From the NCBI RefSeq assembly GCF_018760365.1, contig NZ_JAHIAB010000009.1, positions 172,922 to 236,921 on the forward strand: 64,000 bases of DNA, in the 5' to 3' direction. Below the pieces are notes generated by a model. That model worked only from the letters and a program-made list of their open reading frames with translations. It did no database searches and was not told the origin of the DNA. This DNA comes from Pseudooceanicola endophyticus. Its GTDB lineage: Bacteria; Pseudomonadota; Alphaproteobacteria; Rhodobacterales; Rhodobacteraceae. The position numbers and the translations under genes were made by a program. Positions 52,365 through 61,487 of this stretch are shown here, one piece after another; within the stretch, counting starts at the first letter, position 1; the number at the start of each line of letters is the position of its first letter.

Positions 52365-53324
52365 ATGCTTCCTGCCGCGCAGTCCCATGACCTTATGCCC
52401 GCCGCCCTGCCCCCCTTCCGGCCCCGGATGGAGGCCCGGACCCGGGCGCTGCGCACCCTCGCACCGCTGAAATTCCGCCCCCTGGCCGGGGCGGTAGCGG
52501 ATCTGTGGCAGGTTGCCGGAGAGGCCGGAGCCGGGGGCTTCTACCGCTCGCCCGATCCGCGGCTGGTGGTCTTCACCGGGCCGCGGCCACCGCAGATGGC
52601 CTTTCGCACCGCCGCGCAGGCGCCGGATCGGCTGGGCGTGCGGGCGATGTTCGTGCCGGCGGGGGTGCCGCTCTGGGCGCGGCTGCTGAAGGCCGAGACC
52701 TTTGGCCACGTGGATTTCCACCTCGATATCCGGTCGCTGCGGCGGCGGCTGGCGGTCTCGGGCGACAGTCACCTGCCGCAGGGCGCGGTCTTCGCCGGGA
52801 ACGGTGCCGATCTGGAGACGCTGGCCGGGCTTGCGGCGGCCGAGGTGGCCCGCCCGGCGCGCGGCGACATGGTGCTGGACGGTTTGTTGCAGGCGCTGCT
52901 GGGCGCCGTCCTGCATCCCGAAACCGATGCCGGGGAAGCCGTGCCGCAGGCTGCCGGGCTGCGCCCGCACCAGGCCCGCCGGCTGGAGCATTACGTCCAG
53001 ACGCATCTGGAGGACCCCCTGGGGGTGGCCGAGCTGGCGGGCCTCGTGGGGCTGTCGGAAAGCTGGTTCAGCCGCGCCTTCAAGCAAAGCTTCGGCCTGA
53101 CCCCCAAACGCTGGATCGCGCAGCGCCGGGTCGCGCGGGCGCAGCAGCTGATCCTGGAAGAGGGCCTGTCACTGGCCGAGGTCGCCTTGGCCACCGGATT
53201 TGCCGACCAGGCCCATCTGTCGCGGGCCTTCAGCCAGGCCGTGGGAATGCCGCCCTCGCGTTGGCGGCACATCCATGCCGGCAGCACCGGGGCCGGGCAC
53301 GATCAGCCGCCGCCATTTCCCTGA
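52365..53324 (+). CDS. AraC-family regulator of the siderophore-uptake genes
   Basis: This 319-residue regulator has a C-terminal AraC double helix-turn-helix (first ending SESWFSRAFKQSFGLTPKRW; second SLAEVALATGFADQAHLSRA with GMPPSRW) and an N-terminal domain of about 190 residues. AraC proteins beside TonB receptors, such as PchR and YbtA, use an iron-siderophore complex as inducer. It lies just upstream of the receptor gene, on the same strand. In-frame ATGs at 52395 and 52428 are alternatives. It is itself probably iron-regulated through the box at 52289. Confidence 0.9.
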   Translation: MLPAAQSHDLMPAALPPFRPRMEARTRALRTLAPLKFRPLAGAVADLWQVAGEAGAGGFYRSPDPRLVVFTGPRPPQMAFRTAAQAPDRLGVRAMFVPAGVPLWARLLKAETFGHVDFHLDIRSLRRRLAVSGDSHLPQGAVFAGNGADLETLAGLAAAEVARPARGDMVLDGLLQALLGAVLHPETDAGEAVPQAAGLRPHQARRLEHYVQTHLEDPLGVAELAGLVGLSESWFSRAFKQSFGLTPKRWIAQRRVARAQQLILEEGLSLAEVALATGFADQAHLSRAFSQAVGMPPSRWRHIHAGSTGAGHDQPPPFP

Positions 53325-53390
53325 TTTTCCCGGACTGCGGCGGTTTCGGACAAATCGCGGCAGGGATCTTCAAGACGCTCCGGGAAAAGT

Positions 53391-53405
53391 TGACTTAAAC
53401 CATCA
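53391..53405. promoter_or_regulatory. Putative RirA-type iron box (IRO) upstream of the TonB receptor
   Basis: TGA-CTTAAACCA-TCA again fits TGA-N9-TCA. It includes a TTGACT that may be the -35 element of the receptor gene, starting 40 bases before the chosen start codon. Confidence 0.55.
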
Positions 53406-53429
53406 GGAAAATGCGCAAGGGACATGCAT

Positions 53430-55544
53430 ATGAAACACGGCTTTTTCCTCCTGGCAGGTGTCAGCACGCTTGCCCTGATCAGCGGGGCGGCCCTGGGCCA
53501 GGAGGCAGAGGGCCTCGATCTGGCGCCGATCACCGTGCAGGGCACGGAGGATCCCACCGGGCCGGTCGCGGGCTACGCCGCCGGGACCTCGGCCTCGATC
53601 AAGAGCACGCGTTCGCTTGGGGAGGTGCCGGCCTCCGTGACGGTGGTGACGTCGGACCAGATCGACGACACCGGCGCCGGCAACCTCTCGGAGGCGCTGA
53701 ACTATGCCGCCGGCGTGGTCACCGAGGCCTATGGCGCCGACCCGCGCTTTGACTCCATCGTCGTGCGCGGCCAGGACCTGCAGAACCAGATCTACCTGAA
53801 CGGGCTGCATTTCAGCCGCTCGACCCGGCCCGACTATGGCGCCCCCTCGCTCGACCTCTACGGGATGGAACGGGTGGAGCTGCTGCGCGGCCCGCAATCC
53901 ACGCTTTACGGCGCGGGCTCGCCCTCGGGGATGGTGAACCTGGTGCAGAAGCGCGCCCAGATGTCGGGCGATACCTCCGAGATGGGCGTCGAGCTGGACG
54001 GGAACGGCTCCTGGCACCTGTTCGGCGATTTCAACAAGGTGGTCAGCGACCGGCTGGCCTATCGCATCGTGTCGCGGTCCGGAAACGGCAAGACCGGCAT
54101 CCCGGAATACGACAACGAGGGCACCTACCTGGGCTTCGCCCTGCGGGCAGAGGCCACCCCCTCGACCACCGTCGAGGTCCTGGGATCCTTCCAGAAGGAC
54201 GATCCCGATGCCCCCGCGGGGGTGCCCAACGACTTTGTCGGTCTTTATGACGGCAAGGACCTGCGCGATTTCTACTTCGGCAACGAGGCCAACGAGACCG
54301 GTGATCGCCGCACCGCCAACCTTGGCGTCCAGATAACCCATGCGCTGGACAACGGCTGGACGCTGAACGGCAATGTCGGCGCGACGAAGTTCGACTGGCA
54401 ATACAGCAACCTCTCGCTCGGCAGCGTCAGCGGGACCCGGGTGGCCCGGACCCTGCTGGATCAGGACGAGGCCGCGACCTCGCTTGCGGCGGACCTGCGG
54501 CTGAGCGGCGAGGTGCTGACCGGCGCGCTCAGCCACCGGCTGACCTTCGGTGCCGATGCAAGCCGCTTCCACGAGGCGGCAGGATCGGTCTTCTACTACG
54601 GCCAGCCCGAGATCGACTATGCCGATCCCGATTACGCCGCCTTCGATCCGGTCACCAGCGGCGGCACCTATACGGCGGACAAGACCGCGACGGTGCGCCA
54701 GCTGGGCGTCTACGCGATGGACGAGATCGAGATGGGCCGCTGGCGCGCCTCTGCCGCCCTGCGCCACGACTGGAACCGCGCGCGCGGCGAAAACGTCACC
54801 AGCTACGGCATCACCGACCTGGACCGCAACGACAGCGCCACCACCGGCCAGGCCAGCCTTGGCTATGGCTGGGACAATGGCCTGTCGGCTTACCTGGCCT
54901 ATGCCACCTCCTTCTCGGTCTTCGCAGAGCCCGATGCCGACGGCAACACGCTGAAGCCGACCGAGGGTGCGCAGTGGGAACTGGGCTTCAAGTACCTGCC
55001 GCCCGCCACCGACATCTACCTGACCGCCGCGCTCTACCAGCTTGACGAGCGCAACCGCTCGGTCGCGCAGACCGTCGGCGGCACCACGGTCTACAGCCAG
55101 GTCGGCAAGTCGCGGATCCGCGGGCTTGAGCTGGAGGGCCGGGCCAACCTTGCGGACGGCTGGAGCTTTACGGGCGGCTATTCCTACACCGACAGCGAGA
55201 TCATCGGCGGCTCCAACGACGGCAACCAGCTGGGCCTGACGCCCGAGCATACCGCGAAGATCTGGCTGTCGAAGGAGATCCAGAGCGGCCCGCTGCACAG
55301 CCTGACTCTGGGCGCGGGGGCCCGTTTCATCGGCGCGCGCTATGCCTTCAACGAGAATACCCAACGCCTTGATCCGGTGACCCTGCTGGATGCCGGCATC
55401 ACCTACCGCAGCGAAGGCGGAACCGAGCTGCGGCTGAACGTCACCAACCTCACGGACGAGGTCTATGTGTCCTCGGTGGGCTATTTCTCGACCTACTACG
55501 GGGACGGGCGGACCCTCTCGGCCAGCCTGACGCGTCGCTGGTAA
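53430..55544 (+). CDS. TonB-dependent siderophore receptor
   Basis: This 704-residue outer-membrane receptor begins with a signal peptide (KHGFFLLAGVSTLALISGAA), then a plug domain (STRSLGEVPASVTVVTSDQI and DSIVVRGQD) and a 22-strand beta-barrel that ends in Trp. The segment YGMERVELLRGPQSTLYGAG with GSPSGMVNLVQKR is typical of FhuA/FoxA-type hydroxamate or mixed siderophore receptors. I chose the ATG at 53430 because AAGGGA lies 7 bases before it; the ATG at 53424 is only 1 base away. The exact ligand is unknown. Confidence 0.92.
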   Translation: MKHGFFLLAGVSTLALISGAALGQEAEGLDLAPITVQGTEDPTGPVAGYAAGTSASIKSTRSLGEVPASVTVVTSDQIDDTGAGNLSEALNYAAGVVTEAYGADPRFDSIVVRGQDLQNQIYLNGLHFSRSTRPDYGAPSLDLYGMERVELLRGPQSTLYGAGSPSGMVNLVQKRAQMSGDTSEMGVELDGNGSWHLFGDFNKVVSDRLAYRIVSRSGNGKTGIPEYDNEGTYLGFALRAEATPSTTVEVLGSFQKDDPDAPAGVPNDFVGLYDGKDLRDFYFGNEANETGDRRTANLGVQITHALDNGWTLNGNVGATKFDWQYSNLSLGSVSGTRVARTLLDQDEAATSLAADLRLSGEVLTGALSHRLTFGADASRFHEAAGSVFYYGQPEIDYADPDYAAFDPVTSGGTYTADKTATVRQLGVYAMDEIEMGRWRASAALRHDWNRARGENVTSYGITDLDRNDSATTGQASLGYGWDNGLSAYLAYATSFSVFAEPDADGNTLKPTEGAQWELGFKYLPPATDIYLTAALYQLDERNRSVAQTVGGTTVYSQVGKSRIRGLELEGRANLADGWSFTGGYSYTDSEIIGGSNDGNQLGLTPEHTAKIWLSKEIQSGPLHSLTLGAGARFIGARYAFNENTQRLDPVTLLDAGITYRSEGGTELRLNVTNLTDEVYVSSVGYFSTYYGDGRTLSASLTRRW

Positions 55545-55723
55545 GCGGTTCCGGCCGGTTTTGCCTGCTGCGCAAGGCCGCGCCGTTGCGCCGCAAGCCC
55601 GGGCGGGCGCTGCCCGATCCACAGGCAAACCCGCAGTTGGCGCGGGCAGGGGGACGGATCCTGCCCGCGCCGCCCGTCCGCGTGATACACCCCGGCTGAC
55701 TGCCCCTTCCCGAAAGACCGCCC

Positions 55724-57421
55724 ATGCTGCGCCAGTTCTTCGAATATTACCGACCCCACAAGCGGCTCTTCTGGATCGACTTCGGCTCTGCCGTGCTGTC
55801 GGGCCTGCTGGAGCTTGCCTTTCCGCTGGCGATCACCGCCTTCATCGACCATCTGCTGCCACTGGGCGACTGGGGGCTGACGGTGCTGGCGGCGATCGGG
55901 CTGCTTGGGGTCTATGCGCTCAATACCGCGCTGATGGGCGTGGTGATCTACTGGGGCCACCGCCTGGGGATCGAGATCGAGACCGAGATGCGCCGCCGTG
56001 CCTTCGCCCATGTCACCCGGCTGTCCTGGTCCTGGTTCGACCGCGCCCGCACCGGCAAGCTGGTGGCGCGCATCACCCGCGACCTGGAGGAGATCGGCGA
56101 GGTGGCCCACCACGGCCCCGAGGATCTGTTCATCGCCATCATGACCTTCGTCGGGGCCTTCGTGCTGATGTTCCTGATCCATCCGGAACTGGCGCTGATC
56201 ACCGCCGTCATCGTGCCGGTCACGGTCTGGATTGTCACGATCTACGGTGCCCGCATGACCCGCAGCTGGCGCGAGATCTACGCCCGTGTCGGCGCCTTCA
56301 ACGTCCGCCTGGAAGAGGCCATCGGCGGCATCCGCGTCGTCCAGTCCTTCGCCAATGAACGCCACGAGGAGGCGCTTTTCGCCCGCGACAACGCCGCCTA
56401 TCGCCAGACCAAGCTGGAGGCTTACGGGCTGATGGCCCGGGCCAGCGCGATCCATTACATGGGCCTGCGTTTCGTGCAGGTGGTGGTCATGGTGGCGGGC
56501 GCGGCCTTCGTGCTGCGCGGCAGCCTCGAGGTCGGTGGCTTCGTCGGCTTCCTGCTGCTGGTCAATGTCTTCTTCCGCCCGCTGGAAAAGATCGCCGCCG
56601 TGATCGAGACCTACCCCCGCGGCATCGCCGGTTTCCGCAGCTACCTGGAGCTGCTGGAGACCGCGCAGGACATCACCGACGGTCCGGGCGCGCGGCTGGC
56701 GGGCCCGCTGAAGGGGGCGGTGCGCTTCGAGGATGTCTCCTTCGCCTATGACGGTGCGCTGCCGGTGCTGCGCGGTGTCAGCTTCGAGGTCGCCCCCGGC
56801 GAGACGGTCGCCCTTGTCGGGCCCTCGGGCGCGGGCAAGACCACCGCGCTGGCGATGCTGCCGCGCTTCTACGACCCCACCGGCGGACGGATCACCATCG
56901 ACGGCGTCGACATACGCGACTTTACCCTGGAAAGCCTGCGCACGCAGGTCGGCACGGTCAGCCAGGATGTCTTCCTGTTCGGCAGCAGCCTGCGGGAAAA
57001 CATCGCCTACGGGCGCCTTGGCGCCACCGAGGAGGAGATCCTGAAGGCGGTGCAGGAGGCCCAGCTGGGCGATCTGGTCGCCCGCCTGCCCGAGGGGCTG
57101 GATACCCTGGTGGGCGAACGCGGCGTGATGCTGTCGGGCGGGCAGAAGCAGCGGGTGGCGATTGCCCGGGCCTTCCTCAAGAACCCGCCGATCCTGGTGC
57201 TGGACGAGGCGACCTCGGCGCTGGACCGCGAGACCGAGCGCGAGATCCAGGCGGCGCTGGAGCGGCTTTCGGTGGGGCGCACGGTGCTGGTCATTGCCCA
57301 CCGGCTTGAGACCATCCGCGATGCCGACCGCATCCTGGTCTTCGAGGCGGGACGGCTGATCGAGGCCGGCAGCGACAGTGAGCTGCGCCGCGTCGGCGGG
57401 GTCTACGCCCGCCTGCAATGA
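55724..57421 (+). CDS. Exporter-fold ABC protein next to the siderophore receptor
   Basis: This 565-residue half-transporter has a six-segment membrane domain (about residues 1-310) and an ATPase with Walker A GPSGAGKTT, signature LSGGQKQRVAIARAF and Walker B ILVLDEATSALD. By family it is an exporter, but its place behind a TonB receptor resembles YbtPQ and IrtAB, exporter-fold proteins that import siderophores. Here only one half-transporter is present, so it would be a homodimer. It starts 180 bases after the receptor gene and probably shares its promoter. Iron-siderophore release or siderophore export are the likely roles. Confidence 0.88.
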   Translation: MLRQFFEYYRPHKRLFWIDFGSAVLSGLLELAFPLAITAFIDHLLPLGDWGLTVLAAIGLLGVYALNTALMGVVIYWGHRLGIEIETEMRRRAFAHVTRLSWSWFDRARTGKLVARITRDLEEIGEVAHHGPEDLFIAIMTFVGAFVLMFLIHPELALITAVIVPVTVWIVTIYGARMTRSWREIYARVGAFNVRLEEAIGGIRVVQSFANERHEEALFARDNAAYRQTKLEAYGLMARASAIHYMGLRFVQVVVMVAGAAFVLRGSLEVGGFVGFLLLVNVFFRPLEKIAAVIETYPRGIAGFRSYLELLETAQDITDGPGARLAGPLKGAVRFEDVSFAYDGALPVLRGVSFEVAPGETVALVGPSGAGKTTALAMLPRFYDPTGGRITIDGVDIRDFTLESLRTQVGTVSQDVFLFGSSLRENIAYGRLGATEEEILKAVQEAQLGDLVARLPEGLDTLVGERGVMLSGGQKQRVAIARAFLKNPPILVLDEATSALDRETEREIQAALERLSVGRTVLVIAHRLETIRDADRILVFEAGRLIEAGSDSELRRVGGVYARLQ

Positions 57422-57519
57422 GGAGAAGGGCGCTTGGCCAGGGCGGATGCCGGCAAGGTGTCCGGTCGCGGGCTGATCGCCCTTCTGCCGGATCGCCGCT
57501 CAGCCGGTCCGAACATTGC

Positions 57520-57543
57520 GAGGGGCGCCCGTGGACGCCCCTC
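57520..57543 (+). terminator. Hairpin after the iron-uptake genes
   Basis: GAGGGGCG and CGCCCCTC pair perfectly across an 8-base loop. No T-tract follows. It lies between the ABC gene and the convergent PreA-like gene. Confidence 0.5.
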
Positions 57544-57634
57544 TGCCGATGGTATTTCAAGCGCATCCCCCTGAAAACATGGGGGGAAGGCCCCCGATGC
57601 GCGGCAGGCGCCTGCGCAGCGGGGTTTCATCCGC

Positions 57635-58732
57635 TCAGGCGGATTGCGCGTAGCCGCCGTTGTAGTCTTCGCTTTTCCGGCGGATCTTGGAATGCTCGAC
57701 GATCCGGTCCCGGGCGATGCCGCGGAAGTCCTCGATCGAGGCATAGCCCTTGCGTTCCAGGTAATCCGCCAGGTCGCCGGTCAGTTCCTGGATCAGCTTG
57801 ATCCCGACGCCGCCGCTGCCCTTTTCTTCCATCGCGGCGGTGCAGACCTGCAGGTTGCCGGCGCCGTGGACGATGAAGTTGAACGCCTCGCGGAAGCCCT
57901 TGATGCCGCCGATGCCGGAAATCGCCTGGTCCGGATAGGCCTTGGACAGGGAGTTCACCTTCTGCAGCGCCTGGTTCAGGATCGCCAGCCCGCCCTGACC
58001 GCCCGAGGTCACGAGGCCGTCGACCTCGACCTCGAACTTCATCGTTTCGGGGTCCATCAGCGGCAGCGAGGGGAAGGTGTTGCAGAGCGAAATGCAGTCG
58101 GCGCCCGCGTCATAGGCCACGCCCGCCGCCTCGACGAAAGAGGAGGTCGAGGGGGTCAGCTTGACCCAGACGGGCACGTCGACAACCTCTTTCACCGCTT
58201 TCAGGACGGAACGGATGACCGCCTCGTCATTGGCGATATGGGCGCCCATGTCTTTGCGGTCCATGTGCGGGCAGGAGAGGTTCAGCTCCAGCGCGTCGCA
58301 GCCCACCCCGATGACCGAGGTCGCCAGCGTCTGCCAGTTCTTCATCTCTTCCGCGCTGCCGGCACCGGCCATGATCGAGGCGATGACCATGCGGTCGGGA
58401 TAGGCCTCCTTGATCTCCTTGAGGTCGGGCAGCCACTGTTCCAGCGGCTGGTCCGAGATCAGCTCCCAGTTCCAGGAGGAATGCGAGACGGTGTTCGCCC
58501 GCTTGTTGCGCGAGACATAGGGTTTTTCCTCGCCGGTGCGCTGGTAGATCGTTTTCGGCCCGGCGACGTTCTCCACCGGGTGCAGGCCGATGGTCTTGGT
58601 GACGACACCTCCCCAGCCGGCCTCGAAGGCCTTCATGATCTTGGCCTTGCTTTCGGTCGGCGGCGCCGAGGCCAGAACGAACGGGTTCACGAACTCGAGA
58701 CCGGTAAAGTTTGTCTTCAGATCAATCGCCAT
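57635..58732 (-). CDS. preA: PreA-like dihydropyrimidine dehydrogenase/dihydroorotate dehydrogenase homologue without a ferredoxin domain
   Basis: This 365-residue FMN protein matches the dihydroorotate-dehydrogenase-like core of PreA, with FVLASAPPTESKAKIMKAFE near residue 20 and ALELNLSCPHMDRKDMGAH near 140, where the Cys is the catalytic residue of dihydropyrimidine dehydrogenase. It ends with KGYASIEDFRGIARDRIVEH and a short tail. E. coli PreA (411) carries two 4Fe-4S clusters at that point; here none are present. No PreT partner gene is seen beside it. It may use another donor or act on a different substrate. RBS AGGAGGG supports the ATG at 58732. Confidence 0.8.
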   Translation of the reverse strand: MAIDLKTNFTGLEFVNPFVLASAPPTESKAKIMKAFEAGWGGVVTKTIGLHPVENVAGPKTIYQRTGEEKPYVSRNKRANTVSHSSWNWELISDQPLEQWLPDLKEIKEAYPDRMVIASIMAGAGSAEEMKNWQTLATSVIGVGCDALELNLSCPHMDRKDMGAHIANDEAVIRSVLKAVKEVVDVPVWVKLTPSTSSFVEAAGVAYDAGADCISLCNTFPSLPLMDPETMKFEVEVDGLVTSGGQGGLAILNQALQKVNSLSKAYPDQAISGIGGIKGFREAFNFIVHGAGNLQVCTAAMEEKGSGGVGIKLIQELTGDLADYLERKGYASIEDFRGIARDRIVEHSKIRRKSEDYNGGYAQSA

Positions 58733-59529
58733 GGCGCTTCCCTCCTGTTGTTGAAAACAGGGACCCATATTTTTTACCAAAAAGTCAATAAATTCCCAAG
58801 GCGGCCGCGCAGCCGGTGCGAAAGCGGGCGTGTTTTGGCCCTTGGTGATTAAACCGCGGGCAAAGCCCCCCTTGTGCGCCCGCCCGGAGCCCGGGCGTGG
58901 CAGGCGTTTGGGGGACCGGTGCCTGGACTGCATATGGAGGCTGTGGCAGAGCCTGAGACGCGCCGGGTCATTACATGGAGCCGTGTAAGGCCAGGTCTCG
59001 CGCAGACTTTGGAGACATAATCCACATTATCACATGCCTGAGCCTGCGCATCGGCGCCAAGCCCGCCCGGTCCGGACCGGTCAATAAGAACATGCCGGGG
59101 CGATGCCTCCCGGTTGGTCCCGACGGGCCGGTACGATCAAGGACATCCGGCGACGCAGAGAAGCGGGCCGGTGACGGCCCGTGCGGTCTCTGAACGGGTC
59201 CTCGGTGCCGCCTGCATGGCAATTCGCCCCGGCGCAGAGGATAGGATCCCGCGCGCCCTTCCAGGGACCTCGATTGCCATAGATGGCCCACGTGAGTGCA
59301 AAATCCGGGCAGACTTCCCCGCAGATACGACGAAATTTTCCTCATGCCACGCCGTGCCTCTCCGGAGAGCACACTAAAATTCATCGAAATTCGCCGGTAA
59401 CATTCGAAAATTTTCGCCATCCTGAGGGGTAATTGACAAAACTTATCAGATACTTGGAATGCTCATCACTTCTTTGCCTTGTCTTTCCACGGCCATGCCG
59501 GGCCAAACACCGACAGGGAAACCAGGCAA
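58733..59529. other. Gene-free region between the PreA-like gene and the decayed TRAP gene
   Basis: No convincing gene is seen in about 800 bases. Near 58770-58795 there is an AT-rich promoter-like stretch on the minus strand for the PreA-like gene (TTGACT, then TTTTTGGTAAAAA). Around 59330-59460 another AT-rich stretch with TTGACA at 59433-59438 lies in front of the decayed TRAP gene. Confidence 0.5.
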
Positions 59530-60493
59530 ATGAGAGAAGAACTCAAGGGACTGAGCGCCCGTATGCTGGCCACTGCCGCATGTTTCACGATCACCATGGC
59601 CGCCGGTCCGGCCAGCGCCGAAACCTGGCGCAAGGCGACCAAGGTGCCCGCCGACAGCTTCGGGGGACGCCTGCATCAGGAGTGCGCGGAGAAGGTCAAG
59701 GACTCCATACACGGCGATTTCAGGATCAACGTCTACCTCTCCGGGCAGTTCGGCGATGCGCAGACCGTGCTGGAGCAGGTCTGCTCCGGCATCATCGACA
59801 TTTTCGTGAATGACGTGAGCCATCTCAAAAGCTTCAACCCCGACAGCACCTTGGATCTCCGCGCCGTTCCTGTTCGACAGCCGCGCGCACTGGTTGGGCT
59901 TCATGAAGTCGGACTACTTCCATTCGATCCCGAATTCGATCGAGAAGAAGGATAACATCGGCGTCATCGGCGAAGTCGGGCCCTTCGGTCGCGGCTTCCG
60001 CGTGCTGGTCACCAAGGACGACGTGAAATCCTTCGATGACATCAAGGGCCTGAAGCTGCGCCTGACGGACATCCTGCTGATCCACCGGTCCGGCGACACC
60101 AGGTACGCCTGCTGGGGCGGTGTCATCACCAATGCGGCGGCGATCTGCGGCTTCAAGGCCGGCATCGTCGACGGCCCCGTGACCGACGTGAACGAGATCC
60201 GCCGCACCGCCTTCCCGATGTGGAGCCGTGGCCGCTCTTCGGTGACCACCAAGCTTTATGCCCAGTCCGGCGCCTTCAACGTCCCCGTCTCCATCGGGGG
60301 CGTCACCGTGCCCCCCGGCGATGCGGTTCTGGCCGATGAAAGCGGTGTCATCCTCCTTGACCCCGCCGAGGCCGTGGCCGACCGCGCGCCTGGCCTGCAG
60401 GCCGCCGAGCTGACGCTGATCGCACGGCTGAAGGCGGGCGAGGCCCTGGGCCAGATCACCGGCGCCTCCAGCATGATTGCCGAGCGGCTGTAA
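59530..60493 (+). pseudogene. Frameshifted TRAP substrate-binding protein fused to the C-terminal half of an RraA-family protein
   Basis: The 5' part (from 59530) is a DctP-type TRAP binding protein: a leader ending MAAGPASAE, then WRKATKVPADSFGGRLHQEC and VYLSGQFGDAQTVLEQVCSG. The frame is lost near 59840-59862; the family text PFLFDSRAHWLGFMKSDYF continues in the next frame. After KLRLTD at about 60067 the sequence switches to the C-terminal half of an RraA/HMG-aldolase-like protein (DTRYACWGGVITNAAAI, NVPVSIGGVTVPPGDAVLAD). The RraA N-terminus is missing and the Arg of the usual RD motif is Thr. This looks like deletion fusion after decay. Confidence 0.8.
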
Positions 60494-60609
60494 CCCATGA
60501 ACATCGACGCGCTGCGTGATGGATGTGGGGCTTTTCGGCGCCCTCGATCCGGGTTGCGATGGACCTTGGTGCGCCGTACGCCTGTCGAGACGCGCTCGGA
60601 ATCCCGTAT

Positions 60610-60880
60610 CATCACCTTCCCGCGCGGTTCGCGCCCCTATCTCGACGTGATGCAGCGCCTCTCCGCGATGCGCCTGCCCGCCTTGCCGGCAGTGTCGGGC
60701 TGCACCGCGCTCTTCCCCATGCGCACCATGGCCGAGCGCGGCCTGGGGTGGCGACACAGCCGCGCAGCATGGCCGGTGAGGCCCGCCTCCAGGAGATCGA
60801 CATCGGCGTCACCCTGCCCCCGATGAGCTTTGCCGCTGTCAACGAGCCCGCCGCCGCTCCGCCGATCTACGCCCTGACCT
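60610..60880 (+). pseudogene. Decayed enoyl-CoA hydratase (crotonase-family) remnant
   Basis: Two short pieces in frame with each other after a shift recall crotonase proteins: PYLDVMQRLSAMRLPALPAV then AVSG near 60640, and RLQEIDIGVTLPPMSFAAVN near 60785 (compare LPEVDIGLPLPP in hydratases). The oxyanion-hole segment between them is scrambled. The similarity is short and comes from memory of the family, so confidence is moderate. Confidence 0.45.
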
Positions 60881-61146
60881 GCGCCCTGGCCGCCGATGCG
60901 GCGCGCAGCTATGCCCGCCGCATCGGCAGCGGCGTCCATGTTCCCGCCACGCTGGACTTCCCGATGAACAGGGCGAAGGCCGGGCCCTGGCCCGACCGGT
61001 CCGGTGCCGGTCGCGGGCCGGGGATGCCGCGACGGAGCCATGCTCTGGAAGCAAGGCAGGTTTGGCGAGACAGCGATGGTGCTGCGTCGCAGCAATTGCT
61101 ACCTAAGGATCACGGCACAGCGATGTGCCAAAGAGTTTCCTGGACC

Positions 61147-61206
61147 TCTCTCCTCCTCCCTGAGGTCCGGAAATCAGCGGCGGCCCCTCTCCTCCTCCCT
61201 GGGGTC
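61147..61206 (+). repeat. Short direct repeat of a CT-rich 20-mer
   Basis: CTCTCCTCCTCCCTGAGGTC and CTCTCCTCCTCCCTGGGGTC lie 40 bases apart, with one mismatch. This CT-rich patch sits in the decayed region between the remnants and the LysR gene. Its role is unknown. Confidence 0.6.
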
Positions 61207-61487
61207 GCCGCGCTCCTCCCTCCTCTGGATTTCAGATGTTTTGCAACGCCTTCCAAGGGCGTCTTCGGCATGTAAAAACCGCGCCCGGTCATCGCCGCGC
61301 CTGCGACCGGAGGAATGGGCCATTCAACGGGCCTGCAATGTCCCTTCATGCGATGCCCCCCGGTGCCATGAAGCGCCTGGCGCAATTCTGGCCGCTCATG
61401 CGGATCATCGGGCCATGGCGCAGCGCGACCCCTACAGGAGAGGCCCGCCGGGATGGCGCCGTGCCCTGCCGCCGGAATGGGCCGGGT

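Noticed and set aside
58934..59480. A possible tRNA or small RNA in the gap after the PreA-like gene
   Set aside because: No cloverleaf or CCA-type end could be traced by eye, and no strong terminator hairpin with T-tract was seen.
61100..61290. A CRISPR-like array suggested by the CT-rich repeats
   Set aside because: Only two copies, CT-rich and without spacer-like structure or cas genes nearby.
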